Positions 27,371-36,317 of a DNA stretch of 64,000 bases are shown one piece after another. The stretch is from Streptomyces sp. NRRL S-1022. Lineage in GTDB: Bacteria > Actinomycetota > Actinomycetes > Streptomycetales > Streptomycetaceae. How positions within the stretch are numbered: position 1 is the stretch's first letter; the number at the start of each line of letters is the position of its first letter. Position numbers and translations under genes: made by a program. The DNA is taken from positions 186,001-250,000 of the forward strand of contig NZ_JOIU01000008.1 of the NCBI RefSeq assembly GCF_000720135.1, read 5' to 3'. The notes under the pieces were generated by a model. The model made no database searches and was not told the DNA's origin. It was given only the letters and a program-made list of their open reading frames with translations.

Positions 27371-28888
27371 TCAGGGCACCAACGCGGGCTCCTTCGGACC
27401 CGCCGGCGCCTCCAGCTCCGCACCCTCCACGTGCTGGGCCGGGCGCTTCGGCAGGGCGGCCATCAGCAGGAAGATCACGCCCATGATCCCGGCGACCCAC
27501 CACAGCGCGTGCTGGAAGGCGTGCACGAACGCCGGTCCGATCTGCGCCAGGGTCAGCCGGTCGCCGATCTCCCCGAAGAAGACCACCGACACCAGCCCCA
27601 GCCCCAGCGCGTTGCCCATCTGCTGCACGGTGTTGATCAGCCCGGACGCGGAACCGGCGTGCTCGCGCGGCACCTCCGAGAGCACCGCGTCGGTCAGCGG
27701 GGCGACGATCAGACCCATGCCGGCACCCATCACGACCAGCGGCAGCGCCATCTGCCAGGAGGCGATGGCGAGGCCGTAGTGGCGGGCCTCCGCCAGGTAG
27801 AGCAGCACGCCCGCGCCCATCAACAGCGCGCCTGCCTGGAGCACCTTGCGGCCGAACCGCGGGACCAGCTGCTGCACCGACAGCCCGGCCGCCGTGGACA
27901 CGGCGAGCGAGAACGGCACCCCGGTCAGCCCGGCCCGCAGCGGGCTCCAGCCCAGGCCGATCTGCATGTACAGCGTCCAGACCAGGAAGAAGATGCCGAG
28001 CGCGACCCCGAAGACGGTCTGTACGGCGATGCCCGCGGCGAAGCTCTTCACCCGGAAGAGGGACAGCTCGACGAGCGGGGAACCGTCCTTGGCCGCCTTC
28101 CGTTTCTCGTACGACACCAGCGCCGCGAAGACGACGAGCGAGCCAGCCATGCAGCCGTACCCCCACAGCGGCCAGCCCAGCTCACGGCCGCGGGTGAGCG
28201 GGTAGAGCAGCATCAGCAGGCCGAGCGTCACCAGGGCGACGCCGACGAGGTCCAGCTTCATCGCCTTGGGAGCCTTCGACTCGGTGATGAAGCGACGGCC
28301 CAGCAGCCAGGCGAGGACACCCACGGGGAGGTTGATGAGGAAGATGGGCCGCCATTCGAGGCCGAACAGGTTCCACTCCGTCAGCAGAGCGCCCAGCAGC
28401 GGCCCGGAGACCGCGCCGAGGCCGACGATCGCGCCGAACAGACCGAAGACCTTGCCGCGTTCGTGGGCCGGGAAGGTGGCGTGCACGATGGACAGCACCT
28501 GGGGCACCATCAGCGCGGCCATGCCGCCCTGCAGGATGCGGGAGGCGACCAGCATCTCCGGGTTCGCGGCGAAGCCGCACAGGGCGGAGGCGAGGGTGAA
28601 GCCGCCGATACCGAGAAGGAACAGCCGCTTGCGGCCGTGGATGTCGCCGAGCCGTCCGCCGGTGATCAGACCGGCGGCGAAGGCGAGGGCGTAGCCGGCG
28701 GTTATCCACTGGATCTGGCTGACCGAGGCGTGGGCGGTGCGCTGGATGGACGGGATCGCGATGTTGACGATCGTGACGTCCACCAGGTCCATGAAGGCCG
28801 CGGTCATGACGATGGCCAGGGCCAGCCAGCGGGCGCGGTCGGCCACCGGGGGTGCGGGGGGTTCAGGGGTGCTGTCGTTCGGGGTCAT
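27371..28888 (-). CDS. MFS drug-efflux transporter, EmrB/QacA (DHA2) type
   Basis: A 505-residue, 14-helix transporter. DHA2 markers: MDLVDVTIVNIAIPSIQ in TM1 (motif D1), ITGGRLGDIHGRKRLFLLG in loop 2-3 (motif A), and GLGAVSGPLLGALLTEW (motif C, antiporter motif). It exports hydrophobic drugs for protons; the substrate is unknown. It is divergent from the WYL regulator across a 62-bp gap that contains a perfect 9-bp inverted repeat, so that regulator probably represses it. Confidence 0.9.
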   Translation of the reverse strand: MTPNDSTPEPPAPPVADRARWLALAIVMTAAFMDLVDVTIVNIAIPSIQRTAHASVSQIQWITAGYALAFAAGLITGGRLGDIHGRKRLFLLGIGGFTLASALCGFAANPEMLVASRILQGGMAALMVPQVLSIVHATFPAHERGKVFGLFGAIVGLGAVSGPLLGALLTEWNLFGLEWRPIFLINLPVGVLAWLLGRRFITESKAPKAMKLDLVGVALVTLGLLMLLYPLTRGRELGWPLWGYGCMAGSLVVFAALVSYEKRKAAKDGSPLVELSLFRVKSFAAGIAVQTVFGVALGIFFLVWTLYMQIGLGWSPLRAGLTGVPFSLAVSTAAGLSVQQLVPRFGRKVLQAGALLMGAGVLLYLAEARHYGLAIASWQMALPLVVMGAGMGLIVAPLTDAVLSEVPREHAGSASGLINTVQQMGNALGLGLVSVVFFGEIGDRLTLAQIGPAFVHAFQHALWWVAGIMGVIFLLMAALPKRPAQHVEGAELEAPAGPKEPALVP

Positions 28889-28907
28889 GGGAGAAACCTA
28901 GAACCCT

Positions 28908-28930
28908 TATAGGTCAGATCGTGACCTATA
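28908..28930. promoter_or_regulatory. Operator-like palindrome between MFS and WYL genes
   Basis: TATAGGTCA-GATCG-TGACCTATA is a perfect 9-bp inverted repeat with a 5-bp spacer, 20 bp from either start codon. It is strikingly AT-rich for this genome and covers the divergent promoters. The WYL regulator next to it is the likely ligand. Confidence 0.75.
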
Positions 28931-28950
28931 TCTGCGGCATGCTCGTCTTC

Positions 28951-29940
28951 ATGACGACGGACACTCCGGCACGGCTGCTCCAGCTCCTGTCCCTCCTCCA
29001 GACGCCCCGCGAGTGGCCCGGCGGTGAACTCGCCGACCGGCTGGGGGTGTCCCGGCGTACCGTGCGGCGGGATGTCGACCGGCTGCGGGAGCTCGGCTAT
29101 CCGGTGCAGGCGACCAAGGGCGCGGACGGCGGGTACCGGCTGGTGGCGGGCAAGGCGATGCCGCCGCTGGTGCTGGACGACGAGGAGGCCGTCGCGATCG
29201 CGGTGGGGCTGCGGGCCGGTGCCGGGCACGCCGTGGAAGGGGTGGAGGAGGCGTCCGTCCGGGCCTTGGCCAAGCTGGAGCAGGTGCTGCCCTCCCGGCT
29301 GCGCCACCGCGTGTCCACGCTGCAGGCCGCGACCACGCCACTGACCAGCGGGGACGGACCGAGCATCGCGCCGGAGACGCTGACCGTGATGGCGTCGACG
29401 GTGGCGGGGCACGAGCGGCTGCGGTTCGCCTACCGCGACAAGGACGGCGGCGCCTCCCGCCGGGTGACCGAGCCGCACCGGCTGGTGTCGACGGGCCGGC
29501 GCTGGTACCTGGTCGCGTACGACCTCGACCGCGCCGACTGGCGCACCTTCCGGGTCGACCGGGTGAGCGAGCCGTTCGCGACCGGGGTCCGGTTCGCGCC
29601 ACGGGAGTTGCCGACGGGGAGCGCCGCCGAGTACCTGCGGCAGTCGATCCATCGCCGGCAGGAGACGTACGCCTTCGAGGTGCGGTTCGCCGCGCCGGCC
29701 GAACAGGTCTCCGCACGGACGCCCAAGTGGCTCGGAGCGGCCGAGGACGACGGCAACGGCGGCTGCCTGCTCCGCGGCACCACCGGTGACCCCGCGGAGT
29801 GGCTGGCGGTACGGCTGGCGATGACGGGTTACGAGTTCTCGGTCCGGGAACCGGCGGAACTGGCGGAGTCCGTGCGGGAGCTGGGGGAACGGCTGACCAG
29901 GGCCGCGGGCACCGATCCGGGGGCGTCCGCGGGCGATTGA
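28951..29940 (+). CDS. HTH-WYL transcriptional regulator (YafY type)
   Basis: A 329-residue regulator. The N-terminal winged HTH (TPARLLQLLSLLQTPREWPG, then LADRLGVSRRTVRRDVDRL) is followed by a WYL domain (about residues 140-230; RLVSTGRRWYLVAYDLDRADWRTFRVDRV) and a C-terminal WCX-like region. WYL domains bind nucleotides or other ligands. It should control the divergent efflux gene through the palindrome between them. An in-frame ATG 12 bp upstream (MLVF) is also possible. Confidence 0.88.
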   Translation: MTTDTPARLLQLLSLLQTPREWPGGELADRLGVSRRTVRRDVDRLRELGYPVQATKGADGGYRLVAGKAMPPLVLDDEEAVAIAVGLRAGAGHAVEGVEEASVRALAKLEQVLPSRLRHRVSTLQAATTPLTSGDGPSIAPETLTVMASTVAGHERLRFAYRDKDGGASRRVTEPHRLVSTGRRWYLVAYDLDRADWRTFRVDRVSEPFATGVRFAPRELPTGSAAEYLRQSIHRRQETYAFEVRFAAPAEQVSARTPKWLGAAEDDGNGGCLLRGTTGDPAEWLAVRLAMTGYEFSVREPAELAESVRELGERLTRAAGTDPGASAGD

Positions 29941-30000
29941 GCAAGGAGGAACCCAGCAGGGCGGGGGTGAGCAACGCGAGGGTGAGCAATGCGGGGGGTG

Positions 30001-30720
30001 CTAGGCATTCCCGCGCTCCTCGTCCCCGCCCCCGACACCACCCCCGCCACCACCCCCGACGCCGCCCCAGCCGAAGTCCCGCAGGGCCCGGAGATTGCGG
30101 AGGGCGAGGGCCGCCGGGCCGCCGGGGCCGGTGGGTGGGGTCGTCGTGGCGGCCCAAGACTCCACGGCCACGCGGACGGCGGCGCCGGCCACGGCCGCGG
30201 CGAAGCGGAGGTCCGCCTCGTCGGCCTCACAGCCCGGCGCCCGCGCCACCAGGACCTCCGCCAGCGCCGCCTCCGACGCCTGGCACACCTCAGCCCACAC
30301 CTTGCCCAGCGCCGGACTGCTGCCGGCCAGCCGGATCAGGGTGCGCAGCCATTCCCAGGACGCGGCCGAGACACCGATGCCGGGGGTGAGGGTGTGGCGG
30401 ACGGCGTGTTCCAGTGCCTGCGGGAGGGGCAGGTGGGCCGGGGCCGTACGGACCGCCTCGGTCCAGCGCTGGGCACCGGCCGCGTAGAGCGGGGCCACGG
30501 CCTCTTCCTTGCCGGCGAAGTAGCGGTAGAAGGTGCGCGGTGCGATGCCCGCGGCCTGGGCGATGTCCTCGGCGCGGGTCGCCCGCAGGCCCTGCCGCAC
30601 GAAGAGGGCGGCCGCCGCCCGGGCGATCTCCATCCGGGTCTCGGCCTTCCGACGCTCGGTGAGGGACATCGGCGCGGAGGCGGGAAACGGCTGGTGGGCG
30701 GCGCTGGGGGTGGTGCTCAT
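30001..30720 (-). CDS. TetR-family transcriptional regulator
   Basis: A 239-residue protein. The HTH is at about residues 22-68: RMEIARAAAALFVRQGLRAT, then EDIAQAAGIAPRTFYRYFAGKEEAV. The ligand-binding domain has no recognisable specificity. The tail is nearly pure glycine (about 12 Gly), encoded by a GCC/ACC-rich repeat that may be slippage-prone. It meets the WYL gene tail to tail, 60 bp apart; that gap holds a 15-bp GGGTGAGCAACGCGA-type duplication. Its target is not evident. Confidence 0.87.
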   Translation of the reverse strand: MSTTPSAAHQPFPASAPMSLTERRKAETRMEIARAAAALFVRQGLRATRAEDIAQAAGIAPRTFYRYFAGKEEAVAPLYAAGAQRWTEAVRTAPAHLPLPQALEHAVRHTLTPGIGVSAASWEWLRTLIRLAGSSPALGKVWAEVCQASEAALAEVLVARAPGCEADEADLRFAAAVAGAAVRVAVESWAATTTPPTGPGGPAALALRNLRALRDFGWGGVGGGGGGGVGGGDEERGNA

Positions 30721-30937
30721 CTCGGCAGGCTATGCCCGTGTGGCACAATCTGCCATCCGGTGGTCCACCCCGGGGTTCAGGTACGGGGTGGGCCGCCCTT
30801 CCAGTTTTCGGGCCCGCGCAGCGGCCCTTCGGCCCGCGCCCGGCGGGGCCGGAAAGCGCCCCTCATCGTTGCGAAGAAGCACGCAGGTCCGAGAACGGCC
30901 GAGAGGGGCCGAGAAGGGCTGAGAAGGAGCAAGCAGA

Positions 30938-30984
30938 AGCCGGACTCCGGCGCCCGGGGGGGGGATGGGCGCCGAAGTCCGGCT
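30938..30984. terminator. Long hairpin in the TetR-hrdD gap
   Basis: An 18-bp stem (left arm AGCCGGACTCCGGCGCCC, right arm matching with one G-T pair) flanks an 11-base G-rich loop. It lies about 310 bp past the hrdD stop in a 573-bp gap (30,721-31,293) with no convincing gene. It could end a long hrdD 3' tail or isolate the TetR gene. Confidence 0.5.
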
Positions 30985-31255
30985 CGGAAGGTCCCGGCGC
31001 CGGGGGGGGGATGTGCGTCGGGACGTGGTTCACGTGGGGCCGGCCGAGTCGCGGCCGGGGGTGCGGTGTGCGGGGGGGAGTGCGGTACCCGGGGCCCACT
31101 GGGCCCGGAAGGGTTGTTCCCTCGGGCCCAGGCGTTGAAGCGACCGGACCACGCCATGTTTGCGCCGTCTTTCGCCCCGGTGCGCGCCGCGCGGTGCGCC
31201 GTACGCCCGGTACGTCAGGGGCCCTCACGGCCGTCGCCGCATCCGGCCCCCGCGT

Positions 31256-31303
31256 CACACCCTCGCGTCACACCCTCGCGTCACGCCCTCGCGTCACGCC
31301 GCC
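31256..31303. repeat. Short tandem CGCGTCACACCCT-type repeat at the hrdD 3' end
   Basis: Four near-identical copies of a 13-14-bp unit (CGCGTCACACCCT / CGCGTCACGCC) run into the last codons of hrdD. They probably arose by slippage; no function is evident. Confidence 0.55.
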
Positions 31304-32292
31304 GCGTCGAACCCGGTGCCCCGGGCCAGCTTCTTCAGCTCCAGCAGCGCGTGCTTCTCGATCTGCCGGATCCGCTCACGGGTGAGTCCGTGCTCCTTGC
31401 CGACCTCGGTCAGGGTGCGCTCGCGGCCGTCCTCGATGCCGTAGCGCATCTTGATGATGGAGGCCGTGCGCTGGTCCAGGCGGCCGATCAGGTCGTCCAG
31501 TTCCTCGCTGCGCAGCAGGGTCAGGACGGACTGCTCGGGGCTCACCGCCGAGGTGTCCTCCAGCAGATCGCCGAACTGGGTCTCGCCCTCGTCGTCCACC
31601 GGCATGTTCAGCGAGACCGGGTCGCGGGCCCAGTCGAGGACGTCGATGACGCGCTCCGGGGTCGAGCCCAGCTCCGCGGCGATCTCCGCGGGCTCCGGGT
31701 CGCGACCGTTCTCGCGGTTGAACTCGCGCTGCACGCGACGGATGCGGCCCAGCTCCTCCACCAGGTGGACGGGGAGCCGGATCGTGCGGGACTGGTCGGC
31801 GATGGAGCGGGTGATGGCCTGCCGGATCCACCAGGTGGCGTAGGTCGAGAACTTGAAGCCCTTGCGGTAGTCGAACTTCTCGACGGCGCGCACCAGGCCG
31901 GCGTTGCCCTCCTGGATCAGGTCGAGCAGGGGCAGCCCGCTGCGCGGGTAGCGCCGGGCGACCGCGACGACCAGGCGGAGGTTGGAGCGGATGAAGACGT
32001 CCTTGGCGCGCTCACCGGCGGCGACCAGGGCCTCGAGTTCCTCGCGGGTGGCGTCCGACCTGGACTCCTCCTCGCCGTCGAGGACCTGTTGCGCGAACAC
32101 ACCCGCCTCGATGGTCTGCGACAGCTCGACCTCCTTTGCGGCGTCGAGCAGCGGCGTACGCGCGATCTCGTCGAGGTACATGCCGACCAGGTCGCGGTCT
32201 GCGATCTCGCCGCCATGAGCGCGAACACTGCTTGCCGAGTCGGCCGTCTCGCCGGTGGCGGACTTACGACGGGCGACGGCACGGGTTGCCAT
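31294..32292 (-). CDS. hrdD: RNA polymerase principal-like sigma factor HrdD
   Basis: A 332-residue group 2 sigma-70 factor, the same length as HrdD of S. coelicolor, whose N terminus (MATRAVARRKSATGETADSA) it matches as I recall it. Region 1.2 (DLVGMYLDEIARTPLL), region 2.2-2.4 (IRSNLRLVVAVARRYPRSGL, RKGFKFSTYATWWIRQAI), region 3, and region 4.2 (HGLTRERIRQIEKHAL) are all intact; region 1.1 is short. hrdD is dispensable and in S. coelicolor is transcribed partly by the thiol-stress factor SigR. An exact SigR-type promoter lies 128 bp upstream. GGGAGC precedes the ATG. Confidence 0.96.
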   Translation of the reverse strand: MATRAVARRKSATGETADSASSVRAHGGEIADRDLVGMYLDEIARTPLLDAAKEVELSQTIEAGVFAQQVLDGEEESRSDATREELEALVAAGERAKDVFIRSNLRLVVAVARRYPRSGLPLLDLIQEGNAGLVRAVEKFDYRKGFKFSTYATWWIRQAITRSIADQSRTIRLPVHLVEELGRIRRVQREFNRENGRDPEPAEIAAELGSTPERVIDVLDWARDPVSLNMPVDDEGETQFGDLLEDTSAVSPEQSVLTLLRSEELDDLIGRLDQRTASIIKMRYGIEDGRERTLTEVGKEHGLTRERIRQIEKHALLELKKLARGTGFDAAA

Positions 32293-32419
32293 GCGTGCTC
32301 CCTTGCGATGGTGGGCTGGCGGGTGGTCCTGGTGAACGCCCGGCACTGAGGAGAACCGTCTCCGGGACTCGCTCACTCGCTTCGAGACTGTCTCCGAGTG
32401 CCCTGCATCCGTGGGAAAC

Positions 32420-32445
32420 AACGACTGGAATCCGGACAGAATTCC
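32420..32445 (-). promoter_or_regulatory. SigR-type promoter of hrdD
   Basis: On the minus strand GGAAT, 18 bases, then GTT: exactly the SigR consensus (GGAAT-N18-GTT) for thiol-oxidative-stress promoters. It points into hrdD with a leader of about 120 bases. It fits the known SigR control of hrdD in S. coelicolor. Confidence 0.78.
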
Positions 32446-32506
32446 CAACCCGCCCCTCGAATTTTCTGATCATGCAGTACCCTGTTCCGCCGCGCAGGGA
32501 GGCGAG

Positions 32507-33043
32507 ATGCCGTCGGAACATGCCGAGGTGCAGGTCAGGCCGGGAGTCGAGGGTGACCTCGACGCCCTCACGGCGATCTACAACCACTACATACGTGAGA
32601 CGGCCATCACATTCGATACCGCGGTCTTCTCCCCGGAAGAACGCCGCCCTTGGCTGCTCTCCCACCCGGAAGACGGCCCCCACCGGCTGATGGTTGCCAC
32701 GGACGCGGACTCACAGCGGATTCTGGGGTACGCCACGTCCAGCCCCTACCGGCCGAGGCCGGCGTACCTGACCTCGGTGGAGACCTCGGTGTACGTCGCC
32801 CCGGACTCCGTCACGGGAGGTGCCGCCGGCCGGCGCGGGATCGGCACGCTGCTCTACGGGGCCCTGTTCGACGCCCTGGCCGGGGAGGACGTGCACCGGG
32901 CCTACGCGGGCATCGCGCAGCCGAACGAGGCGTCCGAGCGGCTGCACGCGCGCTTCGGCTTCCGGTACGTCGGCACGTACCACGAGGTCGGCCGCAAGTT
33001 CGGCCGCTACTGGGACGTGGCCTGGTACGAGAAACGCCTGTAG
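32507..33043 (+). CDS. Phosphinothricin-type GNAT acetyltransferase
   Basis: A 178-residue protein closely resembling Pat/Bar/YwnH enzymes. Seen: VRPGVEGDLDALTAIYNHYIRE, TAITFDTAVFSPEERRPWL, ETSVYVAPDSVTGGAAGRRG with the G-R-G-I-G-T acetyl-CoA loop, and the C-terminal FGFRYVGTYHEVGRKFGRYWD typical of methionine-sulfoximine/phosphinothricin acetyltransferases. It may detoxify glutamine-synthetase inhibitors or act on methionine sulfone-like compounds. The ATG follows GGGAGG. It is divergent from hrdD over a 214-bp gap. Confidence 0.87.
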   Translation: MPSEHAEVQVRPGVEGDLDALTAIYNHYIRETAITFDTAVFSPEERRPWLLSHPEDGPHRLMVATDADSQRILGYATSSPYRPRPAYLTSVETSVYVAPDSVTGGAAGRRGIGTLLYGALFDALAGEDVHRAYAGIAQPNEASERLHARFGFRYVGTYHEVGRKFGRYWDVAWYEKRL

Positions 33044-33107
33044 AAACGCCCGTGGAAACGCCCGCAGAAGAACCTGCGGAAGCGCCTGCGGAAGCGCGGA
33101 ACCGCCC

Positions 33108-33899
33108 TCATCCGAACTGCACGGACCGCTTCGCCATTCCCATCCAGAACCCGTCGATCACCGACTTCTGCGCGTCCAGCTCGCCGCCGGCCTCCGCCGC
33201 GCCCATGGTGACGAAGAGCGGGGCGAAGTGTTCGGTGCGCGGGTGGGCGTACCGGCCGGCCGGGGCCTTGTCCAGGAAGTCGAGCAGGGCGTCCCAGTCG
33301 CGGGCCTCCAGGGCGCGCCGGCCCCAGTCGTCGAACTCGGAGGACCAGCTCGGCACGCCCCGGCCGACGTGGCGCAGGGCGGCGAGGTTGTGGGTGAAGA
33401 AGCCGGAGCCGACGATCAGCACGCCCTCGTCGCGCAGGGGGGCGAGCTTGCGGCCGATGTCCATCAGGCGCACCGGGTCGAGGGTGGGCAGGGAGATCTG
33501 CAGGACGGGGATGTCGGCGGCCGGGAACATCTCGACGAGGGGGACGTAGGCGCCGTGGTCGAGGCCCCGGTCGGGGATGTCCTGGACGGGGATGCCGGGG
33601 GCGCGCAGCAGCTTGCGGACGGCCTCGGCGAGTGCCGGTGCGCCGGGGGCGGGGTACCGGACCTGGTAGTAGTGCTCGGGGAAGCCCCAGAAGTCGTAGA
33701 CGAGCGGGACGGTCTCGATCGCGCCGAGGGCGAGCGGGGCCTCCTCCCAGTGGGCGGAGACCATGAGGATCGCCTTGGGGCGGGGCAGGCCGGCGGACCA
33801 GGCGGCGAGCTGGCCGGGCCAGACGGGGTCGTCGGCGAGCGGCGGGGCGCCGTGACTGAGATACAGGGCGGGCATGCGCTCCTGGAGGGTGGCGGACAT
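33108..33899 (-). CDS. LigB-type extradiol dioxygenase (4,5-DOPA dioxygenase family)
   Basis: A 263-residue class III ring-cleavage enzyme homologue with a non-haem Fe or Zn site. Metal and catalytic histidines lie in YLSHGAPPL, MVSAHWEE, GLDHGAYVPL and HPRTEHFAPLFVTMGAA. Members open catechol rings such as DOPA; the bacterial substrate is usually unknown. The divergent MarR gene sits 130 bp away, so phenolic or oxidative control is plausible. The stop is followed by short GAAACGCCCG-like repeats separating it from the convergent acetyltransferase. Confidence 0.9.
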   Translation of the reverse strand: MSATLQERMPALYLSHGAPPLADDPVWPGQLAAWSAGLPRPKAILMVSAHWEEAPLALGAIETVPLVYDFWGFPEHYYQVRYPAPGAPALAEAVRKLLRAPGIPVQDIPDRGLDHGAYVPLVEMFPAADIPVLQISLPTLDPVRLMDIGRKLAPLRDEGVLIVGSGFFTHNLAALRHVGRGVPSWSSEFDDWGRRALEARDWDALLDFLDKAPAGRYAHPRTEHFAPLFVTMGAAEAGGELDAQKSVIDGFWMGMAKRSVQFG

Positions 33900-33996
33900 G
33901 GCGGCGGCTCCCGGTGATCCAGACGCTGGTGGTGCTGTCGAGGCTGCTGTCGAGCAAATGCTTTAACTCTCAAGCTCTCACTCGACTCTACGCCCG

Positions 33997-34008
33997 ACTT
34001 GTTCAAGT
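33997..34008. promoter_or_regulatory. MarR-type operator candidate
   Basis: ACTTG-TT-CAAGT is a perfect 5-bp inverted repeat in the divergent ligB/marR promoter region, followed by further TTTCAAGG sequence. TCAAG occurs three times in about 45 bp. The shape fits a MarR-family site. Confidence 0.45.
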
Positions 34009-34029
34009 TTCAAGGAGACGGTTCGTACA

Positions 34030-34551
34030 GTGGAACCCATGAACACGGCACCGGACCCCGCCGCCGCACGGCACCGCTGGCTCACCGACGAGGAACAGCG
34101 CATCTGGCGCGCCTACCTGCACGCCACCACCCTCCTGGAGGACCACCTCGACCGGCAGCTGCAGCGCGACGCGGGCATGCCGCACATCTACTACGGCCTC
34201 CTCGTCGGCCTCGCCGAGGCACCCCGCCGCCGGCTGCGGATGACCGAGCTGGCGATGCAGGCGAAGATCACCCGCTCCCGGCTCTCGCACGCCGTCGCCC
34301 GGCTGGAGAAGAACGGCTGGGTGCGCCGCGAGGACTGCCCCTCCGACAAGCGCGGCCAGTTCGCCGTCCTCACCGACGAGGGCTACGAGGTGCTGCGGCG
34401 CACCGCGCCCGGCCATGTGACCGCCGTACGGCAGGCCCTGTTCGACCGGCTCGACCCCGAACAGCAGAAGGCCCTCGGCGAGATCATGCAGATCATCGCC
34501 GAGGGCCTCCAGCCCAACGAAGCGGGTGCGGACCTTCCCTGGCTCCGCTAA
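34030..34551 (+). CDS. MarR-family transcriptional regulator
   Basis: A 173-residue winged-helix protein. MarR signatures: RMTELAMQAKITRSRLSHAV (recognition helix) and EKNGWVRREDCPSDKRGQFAVLTDEG (wing), the latter the hallmark DxRxxxxxLT region in variant form. The GTG start has AGGAG 12 bases upstream; an ATG nine bases further is an alternative. It is divergent from the LigB dioxygenase, its likely target, and ends 30 bp before the convergent MFS gene. Confidence 0.9.
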   Translation: MEPMNTAPDPAAARHRWLTDEEQRIWRAYLHATTLLEDHLDRQLQRDAGMPHIYYGLLVGLAEAPRRRLRMTELAMQAKITRSRLSHAVARLEKNGWVRREDCPSDKRGQFAVLTDEGYEVLRRTAPGHVTAVRQALFDRLDPEQQKALGEIMQIIAEGLQPNEAGADLPWLR

Positions 34552-34581
34552 CTCACCGAACGGCCGCCCGCCGGGAGCCCG

Positions 34582-36120
34582 TCAGTGGGCCACCACCGGC
34601 ACCGGTACCTCGTCCTCGATGCCCTCGCCCGAGGCCACCGGGGTGGAACCGGGGCGGCCGGCGTTGACGAAGGTGAAGGCGATCAGCGCGGCGGCCGCCA
34701 GGATGCCGACGGCGAACCAGATCGCGGCGCTGTAGCCGTGCACCATGCCCTGGAGCTGCACCAGCTGCTGCTGCGGCTTGGCGGTGGCACCGGCGATGTG
34801 GTCCTTGACGTACGAGGTGGTCGCCGAGGAGGCGATGGTGTTCAGCAGGGCGGTGCCGATCGCGCCGCCCACCTGCTGCGAGGTGTTGACCATCGCGGAG
34901 GCGACACCGGCGTCCCGGGGCTCGACGCCCTGGGTGGCCAGCGACATCGCCGGCATGAACGCCGTACCCATGCCGAGGCCGAGCAGCACCATCGCGGGCA
35001 GCAGCAGCGCGCCGTACGAGGAGTCGATCTCCAGCTGGGTCAGCAGCAGCATGCCGAGGCCGGCGACCAGGAAGCCGGGGCCCATCAGCAGGCGGGCCGG
35101 GACGCGGGTCATCAGCCGGGTGCCGATCTGGGTCGAGCCGGTGATCATGCCGGCCACCATCGGCAGGAAGGCGAAGCCGGTCTTCACCGGGGAGTAGCCC
35201 TTGACGACCTGGAGGTAGTAGGTCAGGAAGAGGAACAGGCCGAACATGCCGATGATCGCGAGGCCCAGCGAGAGGTAGATGCCGCCGCGGTTGCGGTCGG
35301 TCACCACGCGCAGCGGCAGCAGCGGGGCCTTGACCTTCGCCTCGACGATGACGAAGGCGAGCAGCAGCACCACGGACGCGACGAACATCGACACGGTCAC
35401 GGCGTCGCCCCAGCCGTCGGACTCGGCGCGCGTGAAGCCGTAGACCAGCGCGACCAGGCCGAGGGTGGACAGCAGGACGCCCGGGATGTCGAGCGGGTTG
35501 CGGTTGCGGCCGCCCTCCGGCTCACGGATGACGAAGTAGGCGCCGGCCGCGGCGACCACGGCGAACGGGACGTTCACGAAGAAGGTCCAGCGCCAGTCCA
35601 GGTACTCGGTCAGGAAACCGCCGAGGATCAGGCCGACGGCACCGCCACCGCCCGCGATCGCGCCGTAGATGCCGAACGCCTTGGCACGCTCCTTGGCGTC
35701 GGTGAACATCACCGCGAGCAGGGACAGCGCGGCCGGGGCGAGCAGCGCGCCGAACACGCCCTGAAGGGCGCGGGCGCCGAACATCATCGCGCCGGTGGTG
35801 GCGGCACCGCCGAGCGCGGAGGCGGCGGCGAAGCCGCCCAGACCGAGCACGAAGGCGCGCTTGCGGCCCCACAGGTCGGCGATCCGGCCGCCGAAGAGCA
35901 GCAGACCGCCGAAGGCGAGGGCGTAGGCCGTGACGACCCACTGCCGGTTGCCGTCGGATATGCCGAGGTCCGTCTGGGCGGACGGCAGGGCGATGTTCAC
36001 GATGGTGGCGTCGAGGACGACCATCAGCTGGGCGAGCGCGATGAAGACGAGCGCTTTCCAGCGGTTGGCGTCACCGCTCGGGACGGAGACGCCGGGAGCC
36101 TTGAGGGCTGTTTCGGACAT
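34582..36120 (-). CDS. MFS drug-efflux transporter, EmrB/QacA (DHA2) type
   Basis: A 512-residue, 14-helix exporter. TM1 motif LMVVLDATIVNIALPSAQ, loop 2-3 LFGGRIADLWGRKRAFVLG and motif C GGAVGLILGGFLTEYLDWR are clear. It is downstream of, and in the same direction as, a TetR gene (197-bp gap), so the pair is likely one drug-responsive unit. The gap contains an imperfect tandem repeat in the leader. Substrate unknown. Confidence 0.9.
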   Translation of the reverse strand: MSETALKAPGVSVPSGDANRWKALVFIALAQLMVVLDATIVNIALPSAQTDLGISDGNRQWVVTAYALAFGGLLLFGGRIADLWGRKRAFVLGLGGFAAASALGGAATTGAMMFGARALQGVFGALLAPAALSLLAVMFTDAKERAKAFGIYGAIAGGGGAVGLILGGFLTEYLDWRWTFFVNVPFAVVAAAGAYFVIREPEGGRNRNPLDIPGVLLSTLGLVALVYGFTRAESDGWGDAVTVSMFVASVVLLLAFVIVEAKVKAPLLPLRVVTDRNRGGIYLSLGLAIIGMFGLFLFLTYYLQVVKGYSPVKTGFAFLPMVAGMITGSTQIGTRLMTRVPARLLMGPGFLVAGLGMLLLTQLEIDSSYGALLLPAMVLLGLGMGTAFMPAMSLATQGVEPRDAGVASAMVNTSQQVGGAIGTALLNTIASSATTSYVKDHIAGATAKPQQQLVQLQGMVHGYSAAIWFAVGILAAAALIAFTFVNAGRPGSTPVASGEGIEDEVPVPVVAH

Positions 36121-36122
36121 GG

Positions 36123-36196
36123 AGATACCCACTTCGGGACTTCGTGACTTCGGGAGGTCGGGAGTTCGGGACTTCGTGAGTTCGGACGTCGTGACG
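36123..36196. repeat. Imperfect tandem repeat in the MFS leader
   Basis: Units like GACTTCGTGACTTCGGGA and GAGTTCGGGACTTCGTGAG are repeated over about 70 bp directly before the MFS start codon. They could form leader structure or be slippage debris. Confidence 0.5.
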
Positions 36197-36317
36197 AAAG
36201 GTGCGGCGAAAAATGACGAGAAAACGGAGTAAGGCGGAAAGATGAAGAAGAGGGACACGGCGGCCGGAGGGCTGCCGTGCCGGGAGGTGGACTCGGGCCG
36301 GGAGCGGAACTAATCGG

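Noticed and set aside
30732..31385. Plus-strand frame across the hrdD 3' end
   Set aside because: It contains homopolymer G runs and overlaps hrdD antisense; no family features.
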